Below are positions 13,701 to 39,703 of a stretch of 64,000 bases of DNA, piece by piece. The notes under the pieces are model-generated. The model saw only the letters and a program-made list of their open reading frames with translations. It was not told the DNA's origin and did no database searches. The position numbers were made by a program, and so were the translations under genes. Location of the stretch: positions 89,501-153,500 of the forward strand of contig JAWQFJ010020223.1 in the NCBI GenBank assembly GCA_034096865.1, in the 5' to 3' direction. Source of the stretch: Theodoxus fluviatilis. Its lineage: Eukaryota > Mollusca > Gastropoda > Cycloneritida > Neritidae. The stretch's first letter is position 1, and every line of letters starts with the position of its first letter.

Positions 13701-16700
13701 TGAGGTGATTGACAGGCTGTTGCTGTAACAAATGAGGTGATTGACAGGCTGTTGCTGTAACAAATGAGGTGATTGACAGGCTGTTGCTGTAACAACTGAG
13801 GTGATTGACAGGCTGTTGCTGTAACAACTGAGGTGATTGACAGGCTGTTGCTGTAACATATGAGGTGATTGACAAGCTGTTGCTGTAACAACTGAGGTGA
13901 TTGACAGGCTGTTGCTGTAACAACTGAGGTGATTGACAGGCTGTTGCTGTAACAACTGAGGTGATTGACAAGCTGTTGCTGTAACAACTGAGGTGATTGA
14001 CAGGCTGTTGCTGTAACATATGAGGTGATTGACAAGCTGTTGCTGTAACAACTGAGGTGATTGACAGGCTGTTGCTGTAACAACTGAGGTAACTGACAGG
14101 CTGTTGCTGTAACAACTGAGGTGATTGACAGGCTGTTGCTGTAACAAATGAGGTGATTGACAGGCTGTTGCTGTAACAAATGAGGTGATTGACAGGCTGT
14201 TGCTGTAACAAATGAGGTGATTGACAGGCTGTTGCTGTAACAAATGAGGTGATTGACAGGCTGTTGCTGTAACAAATGAGATGATTGACAGGCTGTTGCT
14301 GTAACAAATGAGGTGATTGACAGGCTGTTGCTGTAACAAATGAGGTGATTGACAGGTTGTTGCTGTAACAACTGAGGTGATTGACAGGCTGTTGCTGTAA
14401 CAACTGAGGTGATTGACAGGTTGTTGCTGTAACAACTGAGGTGATTGACAGGCTGTTGCTGTAACATATGAGGTGATTGACAAGCTGTTGCTGTAACAAC
14501 TGAGGTGATTGACAGGCTGTTGCTGTAACAAATGAGGTGACTGACAGGCTGTTGCTGTAACAACTGAGGTGATTGACAGGCTGTTGCTGTAACAACTGAG
14601 GTGATTGACAGGCTGTTGCTGTAACAACTGAGGTGATTGACAGGCTGTTGCTGTAACAACTGAGGTGATTGACAGGCTGTTGCTGTAACAACTGAGGTGA
14701 TTGACAGGCTGTTGCTGTAACAACTGAGGTGATTGACAGGCTGTTGCTGTAACATATGAGGGGATTGACAGGCTGTTGCTGTAACTAATGAGGTGATTGA
14801 CAGGCTATTGCTGTAACAACTGAGGTGATTGACAGGCTGTTGCTGTAACAACTGAGGTGATTGACAGGCTGTTGCTGTAACAACTGAGGTGATTGACAGG
14901 CTGTTGCTGTAACATATGAGGTGATTGACAAGCTGTTGCTGTAACAACTGAGGTGATTGACAGGCTGTTGCTGTAACAACTGAGGTAACTGACAGGCTGT
15001 TGCTGTAACAACTAAGGTGATTGACAGGCTATTGCTGTAACAATTGAGGTGATTGACAGGCTGTTGCTGTAACAAATGAGGTGATTGACAGGCTGTTGCT
15101 GTAACAAATGAGGTGATTGACAGGCTGTTGCTGTAACAAATGAGGTGATTGACAGGCTGTTGCTGTAACAAATGAGGTGACTGACAGGCTGTTGCTGTAA
15201 CAACTGAGGTGATTGACAGGCTGTTGCTGTAACAACTGAGGTAACTGACAGGCTGTTGCTGTAACATATGAGGTGATTGACAAGCTGTTGCTGTAACAAC
15301 TGAGGTGACTGACAGGCTGTTGCTTTAACAAATGAGTGACAGGCTTTTGCTGTAACAAATGAGTGACAGGCTGTTGCTTTAACAAATGAGGTGATTGACA
15401 GGCTGTTGCTGTAACAAATGAGATGATTGACAGGCTGTTGCTGTAACAAATGAGGTGATTGACAGGCTGTTGCTGTAACAAATGAGGTGATTGATAGGTT
15501 GTTGCTGTAACAACTGAGGTGATTGACAGGCGTTGCTGTAACAACTGAGGTGATTGACAGGTTGTTGCTGAAACGACTGAGGTGATTGACAGGCTGTTGC
15601 TGTAGCAACTGAGGTGATTGACAAGCTGTTGCTGTAACAACTGAGGTGATTGACAGGCTGTTGCTGTAACATATGAGGTGATTGACAAGCTGTTGATGTA
15701 ACAACTGAGGTGATTGACAGGCTGTTGCTGTAACAACTGAGGTGACTGGCAGGCTGTTGCTGTAACAACTGAGGTGATTGACAGGCTGTTGCTGTAACAA
15801 CTGAGGTGATTGACAAGCTGTTGCTGTAACAACTGAGGTGATTGACAGGCTGTTGCTGTAACATATGAGGTGATTGACAAGCTGTTGCTGTAACAACTGA
15901 GGTGATTGACAGGCTGTTGCTGTAACAACTGAGGTAACTACCAGGCTGTTGCTGTAACAACTAAGGTGATTGACAGGCTATTGCTGTAACAATTGAGGTG
16001 ATTGACAGGCTATTGCTGTAACAATTGAGGTGATTGACAGGCTATTGCTGTAACAATTGAGGTGATTGACAGGCTGCTGCTGTAACATATGAGGTGATTG
16101 ACAAGCTGTTGCTATAACATGAGGTGACTGACAGGCTGTTGCTGTAACAAATGAGTGACAGGCTATTGCTGTAACAACTGAGGTGATTGACAGGCTGTTG
16201 CTGTAACAACTGAGGTGATTGACAGGCTGTTGTAACTGAGGTGACTGACAGGCTGTTGCTGCAACAACTGAGGTGATTGGCAGGCTGTTGTAACTGAGGT
16301 GACTGACAGGCTGTTGCTGTAACAAATGAGGTGACTGGCAGACTGTTGCTGTAACAACTGAGGTGATTGACAGGCTGTTGCTGTAGCAACTGAGGTGATT
16401 GACAGGCTGTTGCTGTAACAACTGAGGTGATTGACAGGCTGTTGCTGTAACAACTGAGGTGATTGACAGGCTGTTGCTGTAACAACTGAGGTGATTGACA
16501 GGCTGTTGCTGTAACATATGAGGTAACTGACAGGCTGTTGCTGTAATAAATGAGTGACAGGCTGTTGCTGTAACATATGTGGGGACTGACAGGCTGTTTG
16601 CATTACCTTTGGAATGACCTGACAGACCTTCATGGAAATACCTTGAATGACTGTGAGAAAGGATTGCCATGATAGCTGGACCAACTGTGACATATGTTGC

Positions 16701-17324
16701 CATTACAGTTTAGAAGACTGTAATGGATAATTGAAATAACAAAAAATTAACTTACAGACCCTTGCTGTGACATCAGCGACTGTGGCAGTCCTTCGTTGTA
16801 ATGCCGACATTGACAACACCGTCCTCATACATGTAAAAACCATACACAAAAATAATTGTATTGTCGCTATAACACAGACACCATGAGCTGATGTGTCTGG
16901 GCCTCCTTGCAGTCTTCTATCCTGTATATATATGTAAACGTTGAGGTGTGGTTTTATATAGCAACTGACCATCCATGTCTGGAACTCAAACCACATCACA
17001 CTTTACTCTGCAGCAACGCTACAGTGAATGTCTCCCATTGCTGCAGCTCAACAGCTGGAGCAGCAACGCTACAGTGAATGTCTCCCATTGCTGCAGCTCA
17101 ACAGCTGGCGGCGTGGACATCGAGGACGACAGGAGGGTGCCAAGCGGAGTAGGACCAGCCAGCCCTCCAGTAACGAGACAGCCAGCATCTCCCCACAAGA
17201 CCCCCAGTCCTCGGAGCTGCCCCCCGTCAAAACCTGTGTGGGCGCCATGGGAGACGTGGGAGAGGGGAGCAAGGAAGACAAGGAGGAACCCAGGCTGAGT
17301 GTGGTGCAGGAGGACAAGGCCTGA
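5545..17324 (+). CDS. Six-exon gene for an unrecognised coiled-coil protein (320 aa model)
   Basis: Exons 5545-5914, 7028-7103, 7252-7296, 9692-9813, 10582-10670 and 17064-17324 join with matching phases (1, 2, 2, 1, 0) to one frame of 321 codons including TGA. Every intron is GT-AG, and donors are close to GTAAGT or GTGAGT. The N-terminal 120 residues are low-complexity, acidic and Ser-rich. A conserved-looking core follows: [20 protein letters not shown], then a heptad-rich part through [20 protein letters not shown] to [11 protein letters not shown] that should form a coiled coil. The tail is polar and ends VVQEDKA. There is no signal peptide or membrane segment. I do not recognise the family. 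The gene runs tail-to-tail with cdk2. Intron 5 is almost entirely minisatellite. Confidence 0.72.
5915..7027 (+). other. Intron 1 of the coiled-coil gene
   Basis: It contains a SINE remnant (about 6327-6475) and a 6780-6810 stretch of AATG/ACGA tetranucleotides. At 6840-6960 lies a segment related to the duplicated repeat at 35981-36225 (shared ACTGGAGCAG...AAAG..CAGCAG..A.GGGTTCC pattern). Confidence 0.6.
6327..6475 (-). mobile_element. SINE remnant (ATCC-tail family)
   Basis: Shares GGGAGACGCGGTGGGT and GTAGGCTATAT blocks with the fuller copy at 27192-27386. The tail and target duplication are not visible, so it is an old or truncated copy. Confidence 0.6.
7028..7103 (+). CDS. Coiled-coil gene exon 2
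   Basis: Encodes [20 protein letters not shown] then QGHGR. It follows a pyrimidine-rich acceptor ending CAAAG at 7027 and runs to the donor CGGGCG|GTGAGA. It starts in phase 1 and ends in phase 2, as its neighbours need. It was chosen because without it exons 1 and 3 are out of phase. Confidence 0.6.
7252..7296 (+). CDS. Coiled-coil gene exon 3 (tandem acceptors)
   Basis: Encodes [12 protein letters not shown]. Two AG acceptors 9 nt apart (after 7251 and after 7260) keep the same frame, so three residues may be alternatively included. The first sits directly after a strong polypyrimidine tract. The donor is TACAA|GTAAGT. Confidence 0.68.
7332..7738. repeat. (TG)n, (TA)n and (CA)n compound microsatellite
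   Basis: TG-rich DNA (7332-7500) is followed by two pure TA blocks (7515-7575 and 7608-7680) split by a 32-bp island, then a CA run (7690-7738). The two TA blocks could extrude a cruciform. Long frames here are low-complexity artefacts. Confidence 0.95.
7739..8425. other. Intron 3 unique part
   Basis: C-rich and T-rich stretches (about 7740-7900), then ordinary AT-balanced sequence. I see no exon, RNA or transposon. Confidence 0.5.
8427..9200. repeat. 51-bp minisatellite in intron 3
   Basis: About 15 units of 51 bp starting CTCAGTCTGTTGGCAACAGG and containing GGTGATTGGGTGCCATGG. Each unit holds the near-perfect inverted repeat CTGTTGGCAACAG. Because 51 is divisible by 3 the array is open on both strands, but it lies inside an intron whose flanking exons join in phase without it. 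Variation is slight (G/A in GATTGGG/GATTAGG, and one unit with ATTGGTTC). Confidence 0.95.
9201..9691. other. Intron 3, 3' part with imperfect duplication
   Basis: It holds an imperfect duplication. AGTGTAGTTTGGATGTTTGG (9374-) and AGTGTAGTGTGGGTGCTCAG (9522-) each precede CTGGGTGTTGATGTGTATTG, and a third, partial copy lies at 9674-9695. The exon 4 acceptor TTCAG at 9691 sits inside that third copy. Confidence 0.6.
9692..9813 (+). CDS. Coiled-coil gene exon 4
   Basis: Encodes [20 protein letters not shown] and [19 protein letters not shown]. The acceptor after 9691 gives the single base needed to complete the Lys codon split with exon 3. The donor is AGGG|GTGAGT, phase 1. The amphipathic spacing suggests a helical coiled coil. 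Confidence 0.75.
9920..10335. repeat. GGT/GGGCAGT microsatellite in intron 4
   Basis: About 0.4 kb of GGTGGTGGT with GGGCAGT interruptions, some in a regular 21-bp pattern. It is strongly G-rich on the plus strand and therefore possibly G-quadruplex forming. Poly-His, Thr and Trp frames here are artefacts. Confidence 0.93.
10582..10670 (+). CDS. Coiled-coil gene exon 5
   Basis: Encodes [20 protein letters not shown] then [10 protein letters not shown], a heptad-type coiled coil. The acceptor TTCCCAG at 10581 supplies AG to complete the Glu codon split with exon 4. It ends in phase 0 at GTCAAG|GTGAGC. Confidence 0.75.
10785..16600. repeat. 5.8-kb minisatellite of 32-bp (and 27-bp) units in intron 5
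   Basis: Roughly 185 units built on GACAGGCTGTTGCTGTAACA followed by AACTGAGGTGATT or AAATGAGGTGATT (32 bp), or by a shortened AAATGAGT (27 bp). Short units dominate 10860-12280 and become rare after about 12780. Recurrent variants are CATATGAGG, GACAAGC, GGTGACT and TTGCTTTAAC. Very long minus-strand frames (up to about 600 codons in all three phases) exist only because few stops occur in the unit. The array fills the intron between exons 5 and 6. Confidence 0.97.
16601..17010. other. Intron 5, 3' unique part
   Basis: Unique AT-rich sequence after the array. It leads to the exon 6 region with a pyrimidine stretch CTTTACTCTGCAG ending at 17013. Confidence 0.6.
17011..17110 (+). repeat. 50-bp tandem duplication across the exon 6 acceptor
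   Basis: The sequence beginning CAGCAACGCTACAGTGAATG at 17011 is repeated exactly from 17061, a period of 50 bp. Each copy carries its own CAG acceptor and exon start. Since 50 is not divisible by 3, the two acceptors give different reading frames. Confidence 0.95.
17064..17324 (+). CDS. Coiled-coil gene exon 6 (terminal)
   Basis: From the second CAG copy, phase 0 reads [20 protein letters not shown], continues through [20 protein letters not shown], and ends VVQEDKA with TGA at 17322-17324. The first acceptor (exon from 17014) would shift frame and end at 17298 with a Pro/Arg-rich tail. I prefer the second because its tail has ordinary acidic/Ser composition, but the first has the better polypyrimidine tract. 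Confidence 0.6.
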   Translation, partial: QRYSECLPLLQLNSWRRGHRGRQEGAKRSRTSQPSSNETASISPQDPQSSELPPVKTCVGAMGDVGEGSKEDKEEPRLSVVQEDKA

Positions 17325-17394
17325 GTCCACATGTACTACACTTGCCAAGTAGCCAGTCCTCCTGGCCTCGAAGTGGAAACCTAAGTCACTTGAC

Positions 17395-18625
17395 AAAGTG
17401 TTATCTACCTTATCTGTCATTCATTATGTCAAGTCTGCCTCATTTGTCACTTGACAGCACGTGCAACAGGTTGCCTCATCTGTTGCTTGACAGTGTTTCA
17501 GTCTGCCTCATGTCACTTGACAGTGTTTGCGACAGGTTGCCTCATCTGTTACTTGACAGTGTATCAGTCTGCCTCATGTTACTTGACAGTAAGTCCGTCT
17601 TATGTCACTTGACAGTGTATTGATCTGCCTCATCTGTCACTTGACAGTGTATCAGTCTGCCTCATGTCACTTGACAGTGTATCAGTCTGCCTCATGTTAC
17701 TTGACAGTATGTCAGTCTGCCTCATGTCACTTGACAGTATATTGATCTGCCTCATCTGTTACTTGACAGTGTATCAGTCTGCCTCATGTCACTTGACAGT
17801 GTATCAGTCTGCCTCATGTCACTTGACAGTGTATCAGTCTGCCTCATGTTACTTGACAGTGTATCAGTCTGCCTCATGTCACTTGACAGTGTATTGATCT
17901 GCCTCATCTGTTACTTGACAGTGTATCAGTCTGCCTCATCTGTTACTTGACAGTGTATCAGTCTGCCTCATGTCACTTGACAGTGTATCAGTCTGCCTCA
18001 TCTGTTACTTGACATATCTCTGCCTCATCTGTTACTTGACAGTGTATCAGTCTGCCTCATCTGTTACTTGACAGTGTATCAGTCTGCCTCATTTCACTTG
18101 ACAGTGTATCAGTCTGCCTCATGTCACTTGACAGTGTATCAGTCTGCCTCATGTCACTTGACAGTGTATCAGTCTGCCTCATGTCACTTGACAGTGTATT
18201 GATCTGCCTCATCTGTTACTTGACAGTGTATCAGTCTGCCTCATCTGTTACTTGACAGTGTATCAGTCTGCCTCATCTGTTACTTGACAGTGTATCAGTC
18301 TGCCTCATGTCACTTGACAGTGTATCAGTCTGCCTCATCTGTTACTTGACAGTGTATCAGTCTGCCTCATGTCACTTGACAGTGTATCAGTCTGCCTCAT
18401 GTCACTTGACAGTGTATCAGTCTGCCTCATCTGTTACTTGACAGTGTATCAGTCTGCCTCATCTGTTACTTGACAGTGTATCAGTCTGCCTCATGTCACT
18501 TGACAGTGTATCAGTCTGCCTCATCTGTTACTTGACAGTGTATCAGTCTGCCTCATTTCACTTGACAGTGTATCAGTCTGCCTCATCTGTTACTTGACAT
18601 CTGTCTGCCTCATCTGTTACTTGAC
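17395..18625. repeat. 30/32-bp minisatellite just downstream of the coiled-coil gene
   Basis: About 38 units with CTTGACAGTGTATCAGTCTG followed by CCTCATGTCA (30 bp) or CCTCATCTGTTA (32 bp). It starts 70 bp after the stop codon, so it may lie in the 3' UTR. The first units are degenerate. Two units are truncated to TTGACATATCT or TTGACATCTG. Confidence 0.95.
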
Positions 18626-19060
18626 AATGTGTCCTCTGTGAGCGATTTGCATACTTTCCAGTGTTCATGGTGTGCTGTCCTCTCACTATCCGCATCTTCA
18701 TGGACGCAAGTGCATTTCAGTTGCCAGTTCCAGTATATTTATTTGCAATATTTGTTTGTGAAACAACAGAAGTAAGGTGAATTCCCATGTTGCCACTAAA
18801 CCTGTCCAGTGTATCTATTGTCTCTTCAGAGGGAGTGGCAATGAAATGGGTCATCCTCAGTTATCCCGACCATAACTCCATCCCTCAATGCTTTTGTAAA
18901 ATATTATTGTACAGTCTCATTGAAATACTTTTCTTATTGATTTCCTGGAACTCAAGTATTGTTACATAGCATATTTTGTCCCATATGACTTTATATGCCT
19001 ATTATACTTGTAACTTAGTATTAGGATCCTATTACCCTACTAGAGGGCACTTGGAGAATG
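18626..19060. other. Intergenic sequence
   Basis: AT-rich unique sequence between the minisatellite and the MITE-like element. I see no AATAAA between the stop codon at 17324 and 19000, so the 3' end of the coiled-coil gene is not located. Confidence 0.5.
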
Positions 19061-19062
19061 CA

Positions 19063-19437
19063 AACCTCCACCAAGGCAGCCGCAGGGGTAGAGATATCAC
19101 AGCACCTCTTTTCTTAGCCATTCAGGCAGCATGTTCTGCTAGACGGACCTGACACTATGAAGTTTACTTCATTCTAGTGCCCGCTAGCAGTCTCTTGAGA
19201 GGGGAATGCGTACACCACTTTGCAGCACACACCCGCCTATGGAGATTCAATTTATCTTAATTGTTGTAATTCCAAAACGAAATGACATATCCTCCAGAAT
19301 TTAATGAATTATTCCTTGGGGGAAACCCTTTCCTTCCATCAAATTTCATCAGAATTCGTTTTAAACTTTTTTTCTCCAAATAACTAATGATCTAACCTAC
19401 CAACCAACCGATAAAATAACCTCCTTGGCGGAGGTAA
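19063..19437. mobile_element. MITE-like element with ACCTCCRCCAAGG ends
   Basis: The left end ACCTCCACCAAGG (19064-19076) is mirrored on the right by CCTTGGCGGAGGT (19423-19435), an imperfect terminal inverted repeat around 350 bp of non-coding sequence. I do not assign a superfamily, and no target duplication is clear. Confidence 0.55.
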
Positions 19438-21231
19438 TAATGTGAAAAGATGGAAATTATGCTTCAGATAATTGTAACTGCATGAAAAAAACCTAGACTT
19501 TGTGTCATTACTGTCAACAATTACAAAATCGGATGTTTCAATCTCAAAACTGTTTAGTTTCTCATACACGCATATGTCGTAACTTTGGCATCAAATGCAG
19601 GAATTGCTATCCGGGCCACTGTCCGCATCTGAAGGTTGAAGCTGCTTTGTCTGCCAGCAGCCGAGCCTTCCTCGGGTGGCGCCTGTCATCTGTCCACTCC
19701 ATCGCTCAGGTTCCTCTCAGAGAGAAGACCCTCTGCACCTCCTGCCTCCAGGTCTGTCTGTCTGAAGCAGTTGCCCTTCAGGTATCAATGGTGATCCCCA
19801 GTGCCTCCAGCTCTCCTCTGCAAAATGTCTTTGCACCACAGCCGAGGACGACTTGTGGGAACGAGATCAACAATACCACTGCTGTAGTTGCCCTTTGTAT
19901 GGTTCAGATCCATCAGAATGCCCTTTGAACTTTTTTCTACTTGTTTCCTATGCCTTGTTGTGTTGCCAGTGAATGATTAAAAAGTTTCTTGTCGGTGCTG
20001 TCTGGGTTGTTTAGTATCTTTCAGCATCTTCTCTTGTGTGTGTGTGGTGCAAGAGTATGTTTGGCACAATTTAGTTCCTGTACATGACACTTTTTTTTCA
20101 GTCTTGACCATTCCTACATACCTGCTCAGACTGGCTCCTCATAACATTCAATGCAAAATTACCCTTCGATCCTGCATCACTTCAAAGCACTTTATTACAA
20201 ATATTAGACAATTAAAGGAATTTTTTTTAAAGGAAGGAAAGAGAAGACTCAAGTCTTGCTGGCAGCAGACAATAGTGCCATGTGTTAGGCAGACTCCCAG
20301 TTTTTGAGGAATGGTGGTTGGTTTTGCAATTTTGACTAGAAGTGCATCTCCCACATAGAAAGGACTTGCAACGAAAAACGGTATTCATAGATACTTTCAT
20401 TGGATGATATTAATAGATCTGATGTCATTTTTGCGCCAAAAGTTAGTTGCGCCATGCTGATTGGACAGTTGTTTTGCACCTTTCAATAATTGGATCACAG
20501 GTTTCCCAGGTCTATTCATAGTGACAGATGATTTTCCTGATATCTATTAATACAGGGGACAATTTTTGTTTCAAAAAACCGGTGTCCAAACAGAACAGAT
20601 GTTGAACTATAGACAGTTCATGAAATTTCCAGTTGATTGAAATGACAAGAAGCGTTCCATTTGTAGATCGACAAAGCCACTGTGTAGGTCGAACATCACT
20701 TGTTGGGTTTTCCAGATCTATTCATAGATCAATGAACACTATACGTTTAGACACTTTTTTGTTTCGACGTGGACCATCCACCCCACTATTGCTGTCACAG
20801 CAAGCCTGACCTGCTACCACTTATGCTCATTGCAGTGCAGACTGATCTCACTCTTTGTCATCACTTTTTTCCTNTCTGAAATGATACCCCCAAAATAAGA
20901 TATTCTTGGGATGATCTTGGTTACTGTGCCAGTTCTGGATTTCCCGCCCATCTTGGATGAGGAGGAAGAGGGTGATGATGATGAGGAGGAGGAGGGTAAT
21001 GATGATGAGAAGGAGGAGGATTGGTGATGATGATGATGATGAATGGTGTTTACTGGTCAAACTGGCTTCGCATACTTGCCCAGGAAAAGAGGAAACCAGC
21101 ATTGTAACTGCACAGCCAGACTGTACAAGGCATCCTCCCCCACCAAGCCATTATATATTTATCCTAGTTAATGCATCATTTAGCATCATCAATACAACAT
21201 GATAATCCAAAATTCTTTTTGAAAGTTACCA
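19438..21231. other. Intergenic sequence between the convergent genes
   Basis: A 143-codon plus-strand frame (19500-19928) has no recognisable domain and is followed by ATTAAA at 19976. I do not call it a gene. At 20950-21045 lies a GAT/GAG-rich simple repeat. The single ambiguous base n is at 20874. Confidence 0.5.
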
Positions 21232-21237
21232 TTTATT
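21232..21237 (-). terminator. cdk2: Candidate poly(A) signal of cdk2
   Basis: TTTATT on the plus strand is AATAAA on the minus strand. It lies about 760 bp after the cdk2 stop codon, the first canonical hexamer I find there. Confidence 0.5.
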
Positions 21238-21998
21238 TATCCAAGGAATTAACATCATAAAAGATGAAGTTATCATAAAATGATGTTTCTACTGATAGTC
21301 ACTACGGTTTATTAGTCCAAGAAAGCGATGCCATTCACAGCATATTATCCAAGACACAAACAAACTAGCACTTCCCTATACAGACCTAGTTAAACTATTG
21401 TGTGACCAACATATTCCTCTTACTCACAGCATAAGCAATGCTTGTAAAACAGTAAAATCATAGTTACCACTATTACCACACTCAAGCATGCCTTCATTTC
21501 TGAAGTAGAAATGCCCTCATCTGATGTGCATCATCTATGAAGTTAGCCAAGAATGCATGGAAAAATGCAATTCAATGCAATGTTTATCTGTTCCAACATG
21601 GCAACCATGCAATTTGACTGGAAATCATCTCGTCTATTTACATTCTGCACACTGTAACTTTTGCATAGTGGAGAACTCGGCATTTTTGGCAACCCTGAGA
21701 CAACACAGCCCTGCCTTCAGTGGCTGATGAACACTATACTTCAAATGCAAACACTGGCAACAGATTACTGGAGAGAGGCGTAGCATGGGTGGAGTTCCCA
21801 TTGTCTTCAGTCAACACCCTTGCACGACTTGTCTCATGACACAGCCACTAATTACCCACGTCAAAAGTCACACAGAAAGAACCGTGATGTCCCAGGCATT
21901 CCAGCCATCTGGGTGAAGTCCATGGCAACACCTCGGTGCCAACAAGCACTGTAGAGATCTCTCCTGTCATGCTGAGTAGAAGGAGGGTTGGTCAAGGG

Positions 21999-37955
<15,957 letters not shown>

Positions 37956-37976
37956 TATTTTTTCGTCGAGTTTCAT

Positions 37977-38183
37977 GCAAATTTTCAGCCGAAACCATGC
38001 AAATTCACCTATACCGGCGTATTGAGCGACAACACTCAAAGGGCTGTGATGGAGTTCACCCTCTCCGAATAGATGCAAGCTAGGTTTCCCGCTTTTTCGG
38101 TAAAGCAGAGTTTGATTGGTTTGTTTTGGACATCCGGGGAAAGTGACGTAATTATCTCGAAGCAAAAGCGCCGCGCAAGATGC
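37977..38183 (-). promoter_or_regulatory. cdk2: cdk2 promoter and 5' UTR
   Basis: Within 200 bp of the start codon lie TTTCCCGC (38085-38092, an E2F-type site), ATTGG (38115-38119, CCAAT box on the gene strand) and TGACGTAA (38144-38151, CRE/ATF-like). No TATA box is evident. E2F and CCAAT control is usual for S-phase genes; function here is inferred from the motifs alone. The MITE cluster starts right behind it. Confidence 0.6.
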
Positions 38184-39703
38184 GGTAGTACTAATGACCG
38201 CAATATACCGCAATATACCGCAATATACCGCAATATACCGCAATATACCGCAATACCCCCAAATACACTCTCAGAAAAGAAAAAAACATCAACAGATCGA
38301 TGCTAAAGACGTACTTTTGATATTGTGCGATCATGCCGAGAAGAAAACAACGTTCGGAGAAGTTTAGTTTTCTGAGAGTGTATTTGGGGGTATTGCGGTA
38401 TATTGCGGTGTATTGCGGTGTATTGCGGTCATTAGTACTACCCAGTAGGTAGTACTAATGACCGCAATATACCGCAATATACCGCAATACCCCCAAATAC
38501 ACTCTCAGAAAAGAAAAAAACATCAACAGATCGATGCTAAAGACGCACTTTTGATATTGCGCGATCATGCCGAGAAGAAAACAACGTTCGGAGAAGTTTA
38601 GTTTTCTGAGAGTGTATTTGGGGGTATTGCGGTATATTGCGGTGTATTGCGGTGTATTGCGGTCATTAGTACTACCCAGTAGGTAGTACTAATGACCGCA
38701 ATATACGTCTTTAGCATCGATCTGTTGATGTTTTTTTCTTTTCTGAGAGTGTATTTGGGGGTATTGCGGTATATTGCGGTATATTGCGGTATATTGCGGT
38801 ATATTGCGGTATATTGCGGTCATTAGTACTACCATCTGAGAGTGTATTTGGGGGTATTGCGGTATATTGCGGTATATTGCGGTCATTAGTACTACCTACT
38901 GGGTAGTACTAATGACCGCAATACACCGCAATACACCGCAATATACCGCAATACCCCCAAATACACTCTCAGAAAACTAAACTTCTCCGAACGTTGTTTT
39001 CTTCTCGGCATGATCGCGCAATATCAAAAGTACGTCTTTAGCATCGATCTGTTGATGTTTTTTTCTTTTCTGAGAGTGTATTTGGGGGTATTGCGGTATA
39101 TTGCGGTATATTGCGGTATATTGCGGTCATTAGTACTACCGTCAAAACAGATCGATGCTAAAGACGTACTTTTGATATTGCGCGATCATGCCGAGAAGAA
39201 AACAACGTTCGGAGAAGTTTAGTTTTCTGAGAGTGTATTTGGGGGTATTGCGGTATATTGCGGTGTATTGCGGTGTATTGCGGTCATTAGTAGTACCTAC
39301 TGGGTACTACTAATGACCGCAATATACCGCAATATACCGCAATATACCGCAATACCCCCAAATACACTCTCAGAAAAGAAAAAACATCAACAGATCGATG
39401 CTAAAAACGTGCTTTTGATATTGCGCGATCATGCCGAGAAGAAAACAACGTTCGGAGAAGTTTAGACACAGTAGATCACGTAGACGCCTTGCAAAACAGG
39501 CTGCATGTAGGCCTATTCGACAGCAGCGTGATCTACTGTGTCTAAACTTCTCCGAACATTGTTTTCTTCTCGGCATGATCGCGCAATATCAAAAGCACGT
39601 CTTTAGCATCGATCTGTTGATGTTTTTTTCTTTTCTGAGAGTGTATTTGGGGGTATTGCGGTATATTGCGGTATATTGCGGTATATTGCGGTCATTAGTA
39701 CTA
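38184..39703. mobile_element. Cluster of inverted and tandem MITE copies upstream of cdk2
   Basis: Repeated blocks begin GGTAGTACTAATGACCGCAA, continue with several ACCGCAATAT units, CCCCCAAATACACTCTCAG and an internal part (ATCGATGCTAAAGACG, GCGCGATCATGCCGAGAAG), and end in the inverted terminus. I count at least six full or partial copies: 38184-38453, 38449-38687, 38688-38834, 38835-38897, 38899-39140, 39140-39297 and 39299-39703. Copies join through short spacers such as CCAGTAGG. CGCAAGATGC occurs on both outer sides (38174-38183 and about 39705-39714), a likely 10-bp target duplication. No coding sequence. Confidence 0.85.
39299..39703. repeat. Long hairpin-forming inverted repeat (fullest MITE copy)
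   Basis: Arms of roughly 180 bp (39299-39500 and 39527-39703) are near-perfect reverse complements around a spacer of about 45 bp. The innermost stem is GACACAGTAGATCACG / CGTGATCTACTGTGTC. The other copies in the cluster lack this centre, so this looks like the least deleted form. Confidence 0.85.

Noticed and set aside
10744..16703. Very long minus-strand open frames (up to about 600 codons)
   Set aside because: They exist in all three phases because a 32-bp unit with few stops is repeated about 185 times. The region is an intron between exons that join in phase.
17480..18625. Array resembling a CRISPR array (regular 30/32-bp repeats)
   Set aside because: There are no unique spacers, the host is eukaryotic and no cas genes are near. 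It is an ordinary minisatellite.
19500..19928. 143-codon plus-strand frame near an ATTAAA
   Set aside because: It has Cys pairs but no consistent zinc-finger spacing, no splice context and no recognisable family.
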